Shown in pieces: positions 22,296-34,100 of a stretch of DNA of 64,000 bases. Position 1 is the first letter of the stretch. Each line of letters begins with the position of its first letter. Source of the DNA: Panagrolaimus kolymaensis (taxonomy: Eukaryota > Nematoda > Chromadorea > Rhabditida > Panagrolaimidae); contig JAJQJQ010000027.1 in assembly GCA_028622995.1 (NCBI GenBank), forward strand, positions 62,001 to 126,000. Direction: 5' to 3'. The notes beneath the pieces were generated by a model. It saw only the letters and a program-made list of their open reading frames with translations, was not told the origin of the DNA and ran no database searches. A program made the position numbers and the translations under genes.

Positions 22296-23465
22296 TTAAG
22301 ACGAAATTTGGATTTTTCTTTTTGCTTGGGCGATTTTTCTTTTTACGCGTTCTTTTATTTCTACAGTTTCATGTGTAGCAACTGGATTATTAATGTCTCC
22401 AGAATAATAATATTTTTTAGCTTTGGATTTCGGAGCACCTGTTGAAGAAGGAGTGTCTGTGACAGAAATAATTCGAGTTTCTGAAAAAATTAAAGCAAAT
22501 TAATTGTTTCCAAAATTTTTAGAATTTTTTTAAACTTTGAAAGAAACTCCTTACTTGTTTTTAAATTAAATTGTTTTACTGCGGGTCGTTTATCCAAAAG
22601 TGTGCTATTAATAGCCATATTATGATTTTGATGTAAACCTGGATTTAGAGCCGAATTAGATTCAACTACAACTTCTCGTTTTCGCCCTGATTGTTCATTT
22701 CTTAATTTCATATATTCTTTTTCTTCTTCCGGATCTAAACTTCTTTCAACGTCATTTACAATTGCCTAAAACGAATATATAATTATCAACGGTTGCTTTA
22801 GGGATTTTTATAAACTTACATCGCCCCTTTCTTGTTCAATAAACATTCTCATTGCAATTCGAGTAAAGCTGTGATAACTTTTATGTTCATCAAAAGCAGA
22901 TTTTTCAGTAAAAAAATCTCCACATTCATAACATAAATAATCCGTTTCATAATTGATTGTGGTTGATGGAGTTTCTTCTTTCTTTTTACGGGAGGAACTA
23001 AAACTTATTTAAATTTTAATAAAAACTTGAATAATTTTTAAATTTGCCAAATTGAAAAATATCCAACCTTGTTTTATTTGTGGTTGTAGTGGCGGCTGTT
23101 AAAGCTGTTGTGGAAGAAGTTGTTGTGGTTGCAAGTGCCATGGTCCCAGATGATCCTGATGATGCAAATGGAGATGGTTGAGGCTGTGGAGGAGGAGCTG
23201 CAATTAAAAGTGGACCACCAGAATTTCCAACATTTCCAATTCCACTTGTAACACCTTGAATTCCTTGGTGAATAACTCGAGTTATATTTGCTGTGGATGT
23301 TGTAGGGACTAAGCATAAATTTCCTGATGATGATGATAAGGAATTGGATGGAGAAGATTGGGTTGAAGGTCGATAATTGGTCATTGTTATTGGAGTTACA
23401 TTTATTACGGGTGGTTTTGGTGGTGAAATCAATGATGGCATAGGCTGCATGGGATGATCTTCCAT
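22296..23465 (-). CDS. Protein with a single C2H2 zinc finger
   Basis: Four exons (23465-23068, 22997-22820, 22765-22555, 22480-22296) give 323 aa. The first about 130 residues are Pro/Ser/Thr-rich and low-complexity. One classic finger follows at about 155-175: C-x2-C-x12-H-x3-H, beginning CYECGDFF with His171 and His175. The C-terminal half is charged, with RKR and KRKIAQAKRKI runs that could serve as nuclear localisation signals. A single finger is normally too little for sequence-specific DNA binding, so a role as cofactor or chromatin-associated protein is possible. All introns are 52-74 bp with GTAAG-type donors, except the first (GTTGGA). I do not recognise an orthologue. Confidence 0.75.
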
Positions 23466-25253
23466 TTCGTTAAAAAATTAATTTAATAACTAAAAATTTT
23501 CCTCAAAGAATATAAAAAAATGGAGGCAAATTCTTTCTAAAAAAGAAGAAGCAAGCGTTTGAAAAAAAAATTTAAAAAAAAGAATTGAGCTTTCAAGAAC
23601 TTTTGGCCAAGCCATTTATTTATTATTTGGTTTACTGAAATTTTTTTAAAGAAATTTTATTTTCTTAACTTTTCCATATTTTGATTACTCTTGGGATAAA
23701 GTAAATAGAATGAAATAATTACTAATTCAAAATCAAGTCTTTACCTTCTTTGTATGCTTACAAAAGCTCACAACTTTGCTTCATTTTATCCTCCTCACAT
23801 TAATCGCGAAAAGAGATCGTTTTTAAACTATAGTTTCCAACTAACTCCATTCAATCAAAAAATTGAAAAATGTAAAATTTATTTGTTTTAGTTTTATCTT
23901 TTTATAATTAAAGCATCAATGCAAAATGAGTGGGTATCAAGCCTTCATCTAACTTTAAATAATATTATTATTGACGACTTGCAGAATTTTATATAGATAA
24001 CGCAGGTTTTTATTAAACAGTTTCATATTACGAATAAAACAAAGTTTTTAATTATTTGGAGAGAACCCATCAAAGTTTGGACAAAGCTTTCTTCAATTTA
24101 CGCGAAGTCTGTTAACATTTTGAGGCTGAATATTATGTTTTTTAGTTATTTGCCAATGTCATTTTGTAGTAAAAAAAAACTCTTTTTTAATTTATTAAAA
24201 AATAAATTCGCAAAAAAAGGAAAAAATACATAGTCATCCAAAATTTACAAACCCAATAAAACAAAAAAATTATTTGTTATTATTAAATTTGATAATTTTG
24301 TGAGAAAAAAAAGCGAGAAAATCACAAATTTATGTTTTTTAAAGAAAGAAAAACAAATATATTAATTATTAAAAATAAAAATTAATCGTACAGTGTTTGT
24401 TTGTGAAATTTTTTAAAAATAAAATATAAAAATAAATCGATTGATGTAATTATGTACCTTTTTTATATATGATAAGAAAAGTAGTAAAAAAAGAAACCTG
24501 TACAAATGGATTTAAAAAATTAAAAATGATTAGAAGATGCAGAAAAGTCAATAAAAAAAGAGAAGAAAAAAAAGCTTTAACATACTTTGTTTTTAATTCC
24601 CAAAAATAAAAATAAAACTTCACGTCAAAATTCATCCAATTTTGAGCGGCAAAAATTCAAAACAAATCAAAAAATTGTTTGAACTTTTATTAAACAAAAC
24701 AGAATTAAATTTTGACAAAGAAGTTTTTTTAATGCTAAAAACTAAGGGTAAAAGTTATGGGGCTCGAAAAAGAGAATTCAAAAAAACCTTAAGGATTTTG
24801 AGTAAATTTTCTTGGTACTTGATAAAGAATTGTATATTTTTTTTTGGTTTAAAAACCAAATCTCGCCGAAACACAAGAAAATCAAAAAATTCCTCAAGCA
24901 TTTTTTAAAAAATATTATATTTTTTTCGTTAAAATTAAAAAACAAAAAAATATTAGAAAGCCCCCAAAAAAAGCAAAAAATGACAGGTATCAAAATGACG
25001 ACGACGATGAAGAACAAAAATGTAATATGTATGTTTCGAATAAAGAAAAAAAATTGACATAACAAAATAATTGAAAAAATGAAAGGGATAGAGATATATA
25101 GAGACCGAAAGAAATTATTTTTAAGCAAGCACAAAGATAAAAGATAAAAAATTAAAATTTAATTTAGAGAAAATCAGAAAAAAAAAATCGTTTATCCTCG
25201 AAGCGAGAAAAGTTTAAGATCTTTCTCGCAACAAAAAATAGTAAATTTTAATT
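23466..25253. other. Intergenic, zinc-finger upstream region
   Basis: 1.8 kb, very AT-rich, between two minus-strand genes. No gene is seen. Long A-runs and the frames at 24450-25134 are low-complexity. It contains the promoter of the zinc-finger gene on the left and the endosulfine 3' UTR on the right. Confidence 0.45.
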
Positions 25254-25923
25254 TTAATTTTGTGGTGATGAAAGTAAATCCTCGCTATGTTCATGATGAA
25301 TCAAAGGTTGAGGACTTAATTTTGAATGGGCTGATGGATGTAAAATGGATGCCTTCCGTTGTGGAACAGTATCAGGTCGAGGAATTTGTAAATGTTCTTC
25401 TTCGTCATCATCCGATGCCTGAGAATTTGTAATGGTTGTGGGTGGTGCGGAAACGGGTGGAGGCATTTGATTTATTGGTACAATTGGAGCTGATGGAGTT
25501 GGAATTGTATGTGATGATGAAGATGAACCAGATGTGGTATTTGTGGATGATATGGAACCCGATGTGGGTTGTTGCAAATTCATGGGTAGTGCGGGCTTTT
25601 TAGCTCCTGGTCCACCCAATCCCGCTGGAATTGCTGAGGGTCGTTGATGCTTCTTTTCTTTATCTTGATTCATCGCATAATCACCGGAATCAAAAAATTT
25701 CTATAAAAATAATATATTAAAATTTTCTTGTTTAGACTTTCAGTAACAAAAATTCTGTAATTTAACTAACCCGTTGTTGAAGTTTCTTTTGTAAAAAGCT
25801 ACTTTGTGGCTTAGGTGGATTTTTGCCTTGAGCTTGTAATTTATTTATTAGCAACATCTCTTGTTGCTTTTCAACATCAGCTGCATCAGCTTCAATATTT
25901 TCAGTTTTATAATCATCAAGCAT
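25254..25923 (-). CDS. ensa-1: Endosulfine / ARPP-19 family PP2A-B55 inhibitor
   Basis: Two exons (25923-25771, 25700-25254) encode 199 aa. The family core is unmistakable: SFLQKKLQQR then KFFDSGDY, with Ser56 the residue that Greatwall kinase phosphorylates to turn the protein into an inhibitor of PP2A-B55, needed for mitotic and meiotic entry. The second conserved site, the PKA motif QRKAS in IPRPDTVPQRKAS, is at Ser169. Vertebrate members have about 110-120 aa. Here about 80 extra Ser/Pro/Thr-rich residues lie between the two sites, and the C-terminus is longer. The start is placed at the first ATG (MLDDYKTEN); the frame stays open upstream to beyond an acceptor-like TTATAG at about 26036, so an N-terminal exon could exist. 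Confidence 0.9.
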
Positions 25924-27782
25924 TTTTGATTCTTTTTCTTTTTCTAATTCTTCTTTATTGCGGAAACAAAACCGCTTTGGTTGAAATGTGGGTGACAGTC
26001 TTATTACCGGGCGTAGAGGACACAAGAGACCTATAATTTATAAGAATGAAATAAAACTTTTTTCCATTTTTCGTAATTCTCAAAAAAATGAAAGAACATT
26101 CAAAAATCAAAATTCCATAAGTTCACGAATATGGCTTGCCGCGCAAAAAAAAAATGTTGCAAAATAATATAAATTTTAATAATCTATTTCTTGGAGGAAT
26201 ATTTAATTAATCTCAAAAAACGTTCTTTTCTTTATTTTAATTTATCGGAAATGCAAGTAATAAATAAAGGATCAGGTTTCACCCAACCAAACCTCTTTTT
26301 TTTCACAACCACGCACAAAAAAAGTTTTGCTCAAACTTCTCAAAAAAAACTTTAAAAATATTTTAAAAAAGCACATTTAATAAATTCGAAAAAAAAGTTA
26401 ACGCGTAAACAGGAAAAGAGTAAAAAGTTCACACGTCGCGAGAAAAAAAAAATGTGACCGGAAAGGCGTAGTAAAAAAAGATAGAATTATGAATGAATGA
26501 AAGAAAAACAACATTCATATAATTTGGAGAAAGAAGAAAGAAAAGAGGTAAACTTGCTAGTGGATAGATAAATTAAAATTTAGTTATAAAAACATGTTAA
26601 GATTTTTTTAATAAAACTTTTATAAAGAAAAACTGCTCTGGAGTGTCTCAACTGAAAAGTAACAAAAAATCTAATTCCGAAAAGAAATTTATAAAAGTAA
26701 ATATGAATTTTCATGGCGAATATTTCGAAAAAAAGCTTTGCTCAAAAACACACTAAAATAAAAATGCTTCAATTTGGTTTTCTGAAAATTAACCAAGTTT
26801 ATTGAAGCTTTTGTCTCGCCTTCTCGTTTTCGAATCAAGGAACACTCAACTAACTTGAAAATTTAAAAACAAGCTTTTTCTGCTTATAACCCTCCTTATA
26901 TCTTTTTAAAGGTTTATTTTATATTAAAAACAATCACGTATTTCACGCAGAATGAAATAAAAAATATCTTTAAGTAGCCACCGCCGCTTATATTCCATTT
27001 GCCTCAGCATGGGGCTTACTTTAACGATGACGTCACAACCAAATAGCAGCAGTTTTTCTTTCTTAAAATAGCCAAACTTTCAATGCTTTCTTTTTGGCTT
27101 GGCAGGAGCAGTGGCGGCAGCTATTTAAAAAAATAAATAAAATAAATCGAGAAGGTTCCCATATATTTTTTCTTTTTTGGCGAATGTCAAAGCCGTTTTT
27201 TAGTTATTTAAAAAACTAATATAAAAATAGGAGTTATTTTTAGACATATTTACTTTTTTTTGGATTGGATAAAAAAGTAAATAAATAGGTTTTTTAGATA
27301 TATGTGCCAAAAAAAAGATAAAGGAGAAAGCGATGTGACTTTAGATCAATTTTGAAATGATGCGACCAAAAATGGAGGAAACTTACAAAACAAAAAACTA
27401 AAATTGCTATAAAAAAATAAGTCTCTCAAACCCAAATAAATAATAAAGAAACTAAATATTCGCGCTCATGCTTTTCATAAAACTAAATTAATAAAAAAAA
27501 AGTCTAAATTGCATTGCTTGACTTTTTTCTTTTTTCTATTCCCTCCTATTACGCCATCAAAAAAAACTCAAAGTGTGGATACAATTTTTATTATTTTTCT
27601 TTCATTAAATACACCGCCAAAAGCGACGACGTCAAATCTCTCTCTCACTTATTTTTTTTTCTTCATTGAAACATAAATGTTTTTGCCATATTAAAAAGAA
27701 ACCCATAGAAAGCCATATTTCTTATTATCTCCTTATTTTTTTTACATTTCTTATTTTTATTTTATACGTAGTTTTACGTACA

Positions 27783-27798
27783 TAGAGAGAGAGAGAGG
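27783..27798 (+). repeat. (AG)n microsatellite
   Basis: A short perfect AG dinucleotide run in otherwise A-rich DNA. It could bind GAGA-type factors, but it is probably a simple repeat. Confidence 0.8.
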
Positions 27799-30495
27799 GC
27801 AAAATAAAGACGAAAAAATAAGAAATATCAAATGACCTTTTTTCTTCTTATTTTTCTTATGGCACAAACAAGCAAATAAATAAATACAAAAGAAAGGGAA
27901 GAAGAAGAAAAAAATTAGTGAAATAATAAACAGTGTGGGGGATTTATGGAAATGGATGGGATGTAAAAAAGGATAATGTTTTTGATTAATGGAAAGAAAA
28001 ATATATAAATAATAATAGTATTAATGGCAAAATAAATCTCAGTATTGTTGATTAAAATTTTAAAATCCAAAAAAGCTAAACAAAGAGCATTCATGAAATT
28101 TTTCATAAAAGCAAACAATGTTACTTACAAATAATATCACAGCAAACTCCCTTAAAATTGAGCCACACATTTATTCCAAAAAGTATGATGCCTACTAAAA
28201 AAAGATCAATACCAGACAAACTGCAAAACCTCCCATGAAATTTTTATGTGAGCTAAACTATAATTACACTTATTGAGCACTTTTTTTAAACTTTGACTAG
28301 ACAGACTCATTTACACAAAAAAATATTAAATCAAATATCAAACAAATATAACCAATAATCATAAAAGCAATTCAATCCCTAAGTAAAAAAAGCGTGTCTG
28401 CTTCGTTATTATACAATTTTTCATTAATCATCATATCTCAAAAAAGTCTGATCAAAAAACCCATTATAAATGAAAGCTCGACTAAGAGTAAACAAAAGTT
28501 CTAGGATATTCTCAATCTTTTTTTAAAGGCCACACTTAAAAAAATTTTTAAGTACCAAAAAGTTTACACACTTTATTTTTTTTTATCTGGCAAGGAAATA
28601 AAAAAACGATGAGAACTCAACAACCGCAACGTTTTGAAAGAAAAAAGTGTTCGGTTGATGTACAAAAAAATCAATTTTTTTGTTGTTGGTTATATTGGTG
28701 CTGAAAAAAAAGAAGAAAGAAATGTGTGATCATTGTTTTAAATCAATATTTTCTTTTTTGTTTTCCTCATTTTTTAGGAATGGCGAAATCACAAAACTGT
28801 ATTGTTGTTGCTGGGTCCAAGTAGGGACAGACAAACGAATGGCGTATTTTGTAGCGGAATGTCTGACTGCAAAAAACCTTGAAATTTAGTGGAATCACAA
28901 ATTTTGTTTAGAAAAAAATAATCAAAATTCAAATTTTGTAAGATAAACCAAACAAAATTAAATTCTTCAATTTTTCAAAACAATTTATTTAGTTTTTTGA
29001 AATCTCAGCAGCTGAGAAAGAGAACTTAAAAAAGCAGATAAATATAAGAAGAAAAAAAAGCAATCTGTTTTGCGTCAGTCATATTTGTTTAAGTAAGAGA
29101 GTAACTAAATTAAAGCCATTGAAAAAAAGATTTTCATAAATAAAAATAAAAAAGTTAAGAGAGATATTTAAAAAGATTGACTTTAATCTTTGATTTTCGA
29201 CAACGAACACACAAGGCTTTCATCTTTATTATTTTAAAAGATATCGTTTAAGAATGACGAACTTGATTGAATGTGGAGAAGACCCTTAAAACTCAGCAAC
29301 CCAAGTAAAGCAATATTTTTTTTCATGGAATTTAAGTTTTAAAAAAATTATATTATTAAAGACAGAAACTTCTAAACAGCCAAAGCTTTGAATTAAAAAT
29401 GGCTGGGAAAAAGTAAAATTAAATTGAACTTTAGTTAATGATAGAAAATAAGATTTTAAAAAAGCAAAAAATAATAAGCTTAATTTTTGAATAAAAATTT
29501 TAAAAAAAACCATCAAAAACGCCACCTACAGTTTTTGTCCAATAATGAAAAAAAGACGATTTTTTTTTTGATTTGTTAGAAAAAAATGGTCAAAAAATGC
29601 TATCGACACGTAGGAGCAACAAAAGCCCTCAAATTTTTGTTTAAAAAACTTTAAAAAAAATTTTAAGAGCTTTCATAAATCCTAGTTTACTTTTCTTTCA
29701 CTCATTTAGGATGAAGAAAAAAAATGTATTAACTACAAGAAGTTAATCTCATGAAGAAAGAAAAAAACCAAAAATGTCAAAACAACCCGTTAGAAGATAT
29801 AGCTGTTGCTGTTACTCTTTAAACTTTGGTTGTTTTCCTCAAAAGAAAAAACAAAAGGAAGTGCCTGCCTGCTTCAAAAGCGTCAAAGAGTAAAGTTTAT
29901 TATTATTTTTTGCAATTTCATATTTTTTTTATGTCCATGTTGCAAGGATGCAATTGCAGAAAACAAAATAAATATAAAAAACTTTTTTTGAAGAAGGGGG
30001 AAAGAAGAATAATTAATTTCAATTTTTTGTTATGTTTTTTAAATTGCAAAGAAAACCCCAACCAAAAAAAGCTTAGGAAATGGAAAAAATATGAGAAAAT
30101 ACAAGTGCCTGAAAAACATTTTTGTTTAACAACCTTCTCTGATGAAAGCTAAAAAAATGGATGAAAGTAAGAGGAGATGAGAGGAGAAGTATCTAACCAT
30201 CCCTTTTCTTCTCAATGGTGTTTTTTTTTGTTTTATTTTTCATTAACTTTGAGCTTAGTTTAGCTGCCTTTTCTTATTTTTTTCTTAACTGTTCAGAGAT
30301 CCACTTTTTAAGTTACTCTTCTTCCCCATTATATTTTTATTTTTCATTGGCAAAAAAATCCTTTTTATCCATTAAAAAAAACTAAACACAGACAAAAAAG
30401 GCAATTTTATAAAAGAAAAAAATTCCTTTACTTATTTTTTTTTTTGAAAAGAATGAAGAAAGTTGAAAATAAAAAAATATGTTTAATCCGTAAAA

Positions 30496-30521
30496 AGAGA
30501 GAGAGAGAGAGAGAGAGAGAG
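30496..30521 (+). repeat. (AG)13 microsatellite
   Basis: A perfect AG run of 26 bp, the longest dinucleotide repeat in the window. Confidence 0.9.
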
Positions 30522-30992
30522 CGATGGAAAAAAACAGAGCATTGATGAAGAAAAGTGTCTATAGTTTTTAGAAAAATAAAAATATTAAACACAAAAAATT
30601 AGATAATATTTTTTGTGATAAATTTCTTTACACCCAACAACTAAAAATGGGTTTTACTTGGAAAAGGGACGTTCGAATATAAATGGAAACAAATTTGTTG
30701 ACTTTTTGGAAAGAAAAAATACTTCGTTTTAGGCTACAAAAAACATAAAAATAAACTACATAAATGATATAGTTGGCAAGTGCAGACTGACGACATCCAA
30801 AAATTTTCATGGAGAAAATCCTCATAAAAAAATTTAACATTTAGTTTCATGAGCTTTTCAAACTTTATTTAAACTCAAAATAAAAAGATTTCCTTGCCAT
30901 AATGAAATATCTAAAAATGTAATAATTCACAAAAATGGTAGAGCATCATAAAAATTAATTCCTACTTTAATCCAAGAAAGGAAGAAGTCAAC

Positions 30993-31172
30993 CAGTGTGA
31001 CGGATTTTTTTTTTTATCGCCTCGCCTCTCGCCTCCGCCTCTGAGGCGAAGGAGGCGATAAAAATACGTTAGTTTTTCGATATATCGCCTCCGCCTCAGC
31101 CTCCGCCTCAGAGGCGAGAGGCGCCTCGTGAGGCGATGGAGGCGCCTCATGAGGCTGAGGCGTGTCACACTG
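30993..31172. mobile_element. Non-autonomous hAT-type MITE, 180 bp
   Basis: A GC-rich island in AT-rich DNA, bounded by perfect 9-bp terminal inverted repeats CAGTGTGAC...GTCACACTG. Identical 8-bp direct repeats AAGTCAAC (30985-30992 and 31173-31180) flank it. CAGTG-type termini and an 8-bp target duplication are hallmarks of the hAT superfamily. The interior has no coding capacity. It is made of nested inverted repeats of GCCTC/GAGGC: one hairpin from TATCGCCTC (31015) to GAGGCGATA (31060), and a second, longer, imperfect one from 31084 on. Such a transcript would fold very stably. It must rely on a transposase encoded elsewhere. Perfect TIRs and target duplication suggest recent insertion. 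Confidence 0.85.
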
Positions 31173-34100
31173 AAGTCAACCAAGTAAAAATTTGTAAGTG
31201 TCTATTACAAATGAAAAAAATAAAATAAATGAATCTTAAGAATTTCAATGTCTCCTTTTTTTTAAGCCACGTGAAAGCATTAAAAAAATAAAAAAGGCTT
31301 CTTCCACGTCAACACAAAAACACTCACATAGAAAAAACTCAAATAGGAGAAAAGAGAATAATATGTGTGTGTCATGAATAAAATAAAATAAAAAAATCTT
31401 TGGCTTTCATTTTCTGAAGAGAGAAAGAAATAAGAAGGAAAAAAATGAGTAATAAAAAACATTGGAGACCGCAAAATAAAAAAGAACGTGAGTCAAATGA
31501 TTCACGTAAAATAAAAAAACGGAAATGGAAGAAAAAATAAAATAAGATACCATGTTTTTTATGGAAAAGAAAAATGTGAAAAATAAAGAAAGAAATGAAA
31601 GATAAAGAATATTTTTTCTTTGGGTATAATTAATTGATATTAATCTATATTTAAGTAAGTTTATTATTTTTTGATATCGGATTTGAAAAGGCTGTCACAA
31701 TTGTCAACAAAAATGAAGAGAAAGAAGGAGAAAATTTAACGTGACAGCATGGGATAATAGATCATTATCATCCTAGGCGACAAAGTCTTTTTTTAATAAA
31801 CTTTAATGATTTTTTACTTAACTTTTTAAACTTTATGAAAAAATAATTGGGCCAGTCGTAAATAATTTTCATTCCATTTCGAACTAGAGGAGAATACGAG
31901 AGATTTTTAAGAATCCCTAAAAATTCAAAAAATTTATCTTTTTAAAGGTTTCCTTCCTACTTTACGAACCAATCGAGACATTAATTTCAAAGCAACGATT
32001 TTACCCTATTTTTTCTTCATAAGGCTTCAAATGTGTTTTCATTGCCATCCAACCTACATGCATGCAATTACAAAACTCAAAAGAGACAAAGCAAACATAA
32101 AATTACACAGCAAAAAAAAAACAATTAAAAATTACAGTAAAGCTTATAAAGAAAGGTCTAAAACATATCGATTGAACCATAATAGGGTAAATCCCAATCA
32201 TAAAAGTATCTCAAGGATGGAAACATCACATTAAAATCAACGACGTTTTCAAAGAATAATCAATAGATTTGAAAATACTCCAAAAGTTTTTTAAGCGACC
32301 CATAAAAATTGAAAGAGAAAAAAACTTCCAAATTTTCAATAAAAAAAAGCAACTAAAAAAATCTATTAATTATTCCATTAACATTTCTGCTGCCTGTCTA
32401 AAAATCCATAGCTTCCTTCTTTCTCAAAAAAGACTTCCAAATAATTTTCTCCCAAAAAGGTTTGCGATTATTGCACGGAAACAAAAAACAAAAATTTATT
32501 TTTGGACTAATAAAAAATTTTTTGGCTACCGGACTATTATTTTTTAGTTTAGTGACACCACGTTTTTTCTTCTTCCTCCTTTGCCCTTCCTTCGTTTACT
32601 TCTTCAAATTACATTTTTAACGATCAAAACAACCAACAACAAAAAAATATGAGAAAAATAAAACTTTTTTTTTTCTTTTGACATTTCAAGTTTCCATTTT
32701 TTTAGTTTTTCCAAAACGCGAAAACAATATTATTTATTGTTTTTCATACAAAACAAAATCCAAGGAAAAGAAAAATGAAGGAAGGGAAAACGTGATTATT
32801 TTAGTTTAATGAATTTTCTTCATTGGTCTTGAAAATAAAAAAGAGTAAGGCTAAAATAAAATTGTATAAAACTTTTTAAAATAAAAAAAAAGAGCTAAAA
32901 CTAAATTGAAAATAAAATGTATTTTTACGTGAAAAAAAATATAAATAAAATAAAATATAGACTCTCGGACATCACAGCGACGAGGAAGAAAAAAAAGGCT
33001 TCAATGTTTTGAGGGGGAAAAAGAGTGAAAGAGAGAAATGATTGCAATGCAACGCAAAAATAACAACGAAGCAGAGAAACAGAGGCAAGCAAGAAGTATG
33101 TAATAAGGGCCACAAAGGGTGGAGTTAGAAGAAGAAGAAAAGTGTTTTGGTTTTCGTTTAGTTGGTGAAAAAAATTATAGAGAGTGAGAGACAGAGAGGA
33201 CAGAACAGAAAAATAGTCAATGCTTTCTCGTTGTTTCCTGACGACTGCTGCTGATGGAAAGAGAAAAAGAGCCAACTGCGAGGTCCCAAATAAACGTTGG
33301 TTTTAAATAAAAAAATTCGAGAGAATTGAAAAATGGAAAACAAATAAATGTGCGTCGGTCGTGAAGGATGAAAATTTTTGCCACGGGATAGAAACAAGAA
33401 AAGCAAACTCGCTCAAGTTCAACGATTTTTATTGGACACACGAAAATATGTTTGTCTTTCATGGTCGGTGAAAATTTTTATCCATTAAACAGATACACTC
33501 TGCTTTTGAGTTTTACACCGACAAACACTGCCTGCCTCTCTATTGCTCTGACCGACAAACAACCTCCACTTATTTTTTTTTGCTATCAATTTTTTATTGT
33601 GTGTGTCAAAACAAAAATAAGTTTGTTTTAAACTCGAAGGCTATGGGGACACAGAAAGAAAGAAAAAACGAGCAAAGCAAAAAATAAAAAAACAACCCTG
33701 AACGATTTTTTTTTCTCTCCTTTTTTTGCCTCATGGACAAACATTCCCCATCTTCATTTTCTTTTTTGTCCAACTAAGCATGAGTGGAGTAGTATCAGTC
33801 GATGCTATGTTTACTGTGGCGTGCGTCTCAACTCGCTCCTCTTCATTTTTTGCTTCTTGTAAAAGAGTGGCATTGCCTTGGCTGCGCAGCAATGTGTTTT
33901 TTTCTTTCTTACTCACTTGTTTGCTTGGAAAAAAACCTTTTCCTTCTTTCTCAAATAAAAAAATCAACAACAACTTCTTCTTCCTTTTTTTCTTCCACCA
34001 CCAGTTCAGCCCAGCATTTTTTAAAGGCCTAACCAAAAAAAAAACGGAAGGCAGTGGGAGAGAAAGAGAGCTTTTTTGGACCCAGCACAAAAAGAAAAAA

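Noticed and set aside
22095..22445. 116-codon plus-strand frame
   Set aside because: Lys/Phe-rich and partly antisense to the last zinc-finger exon, where the minus frame is better supported.
31140..31165. Alu-like GAGGCTGAGGCG string
   Set aside because: Chance resemblance within the GC-rich MITE interior; structure and flanks show a hAT element, not a SINE.
30962..31183. Arg-rich 73-codon minus-strand frame
   Set aside because: It is just a translation of the MITE inverted repeats.
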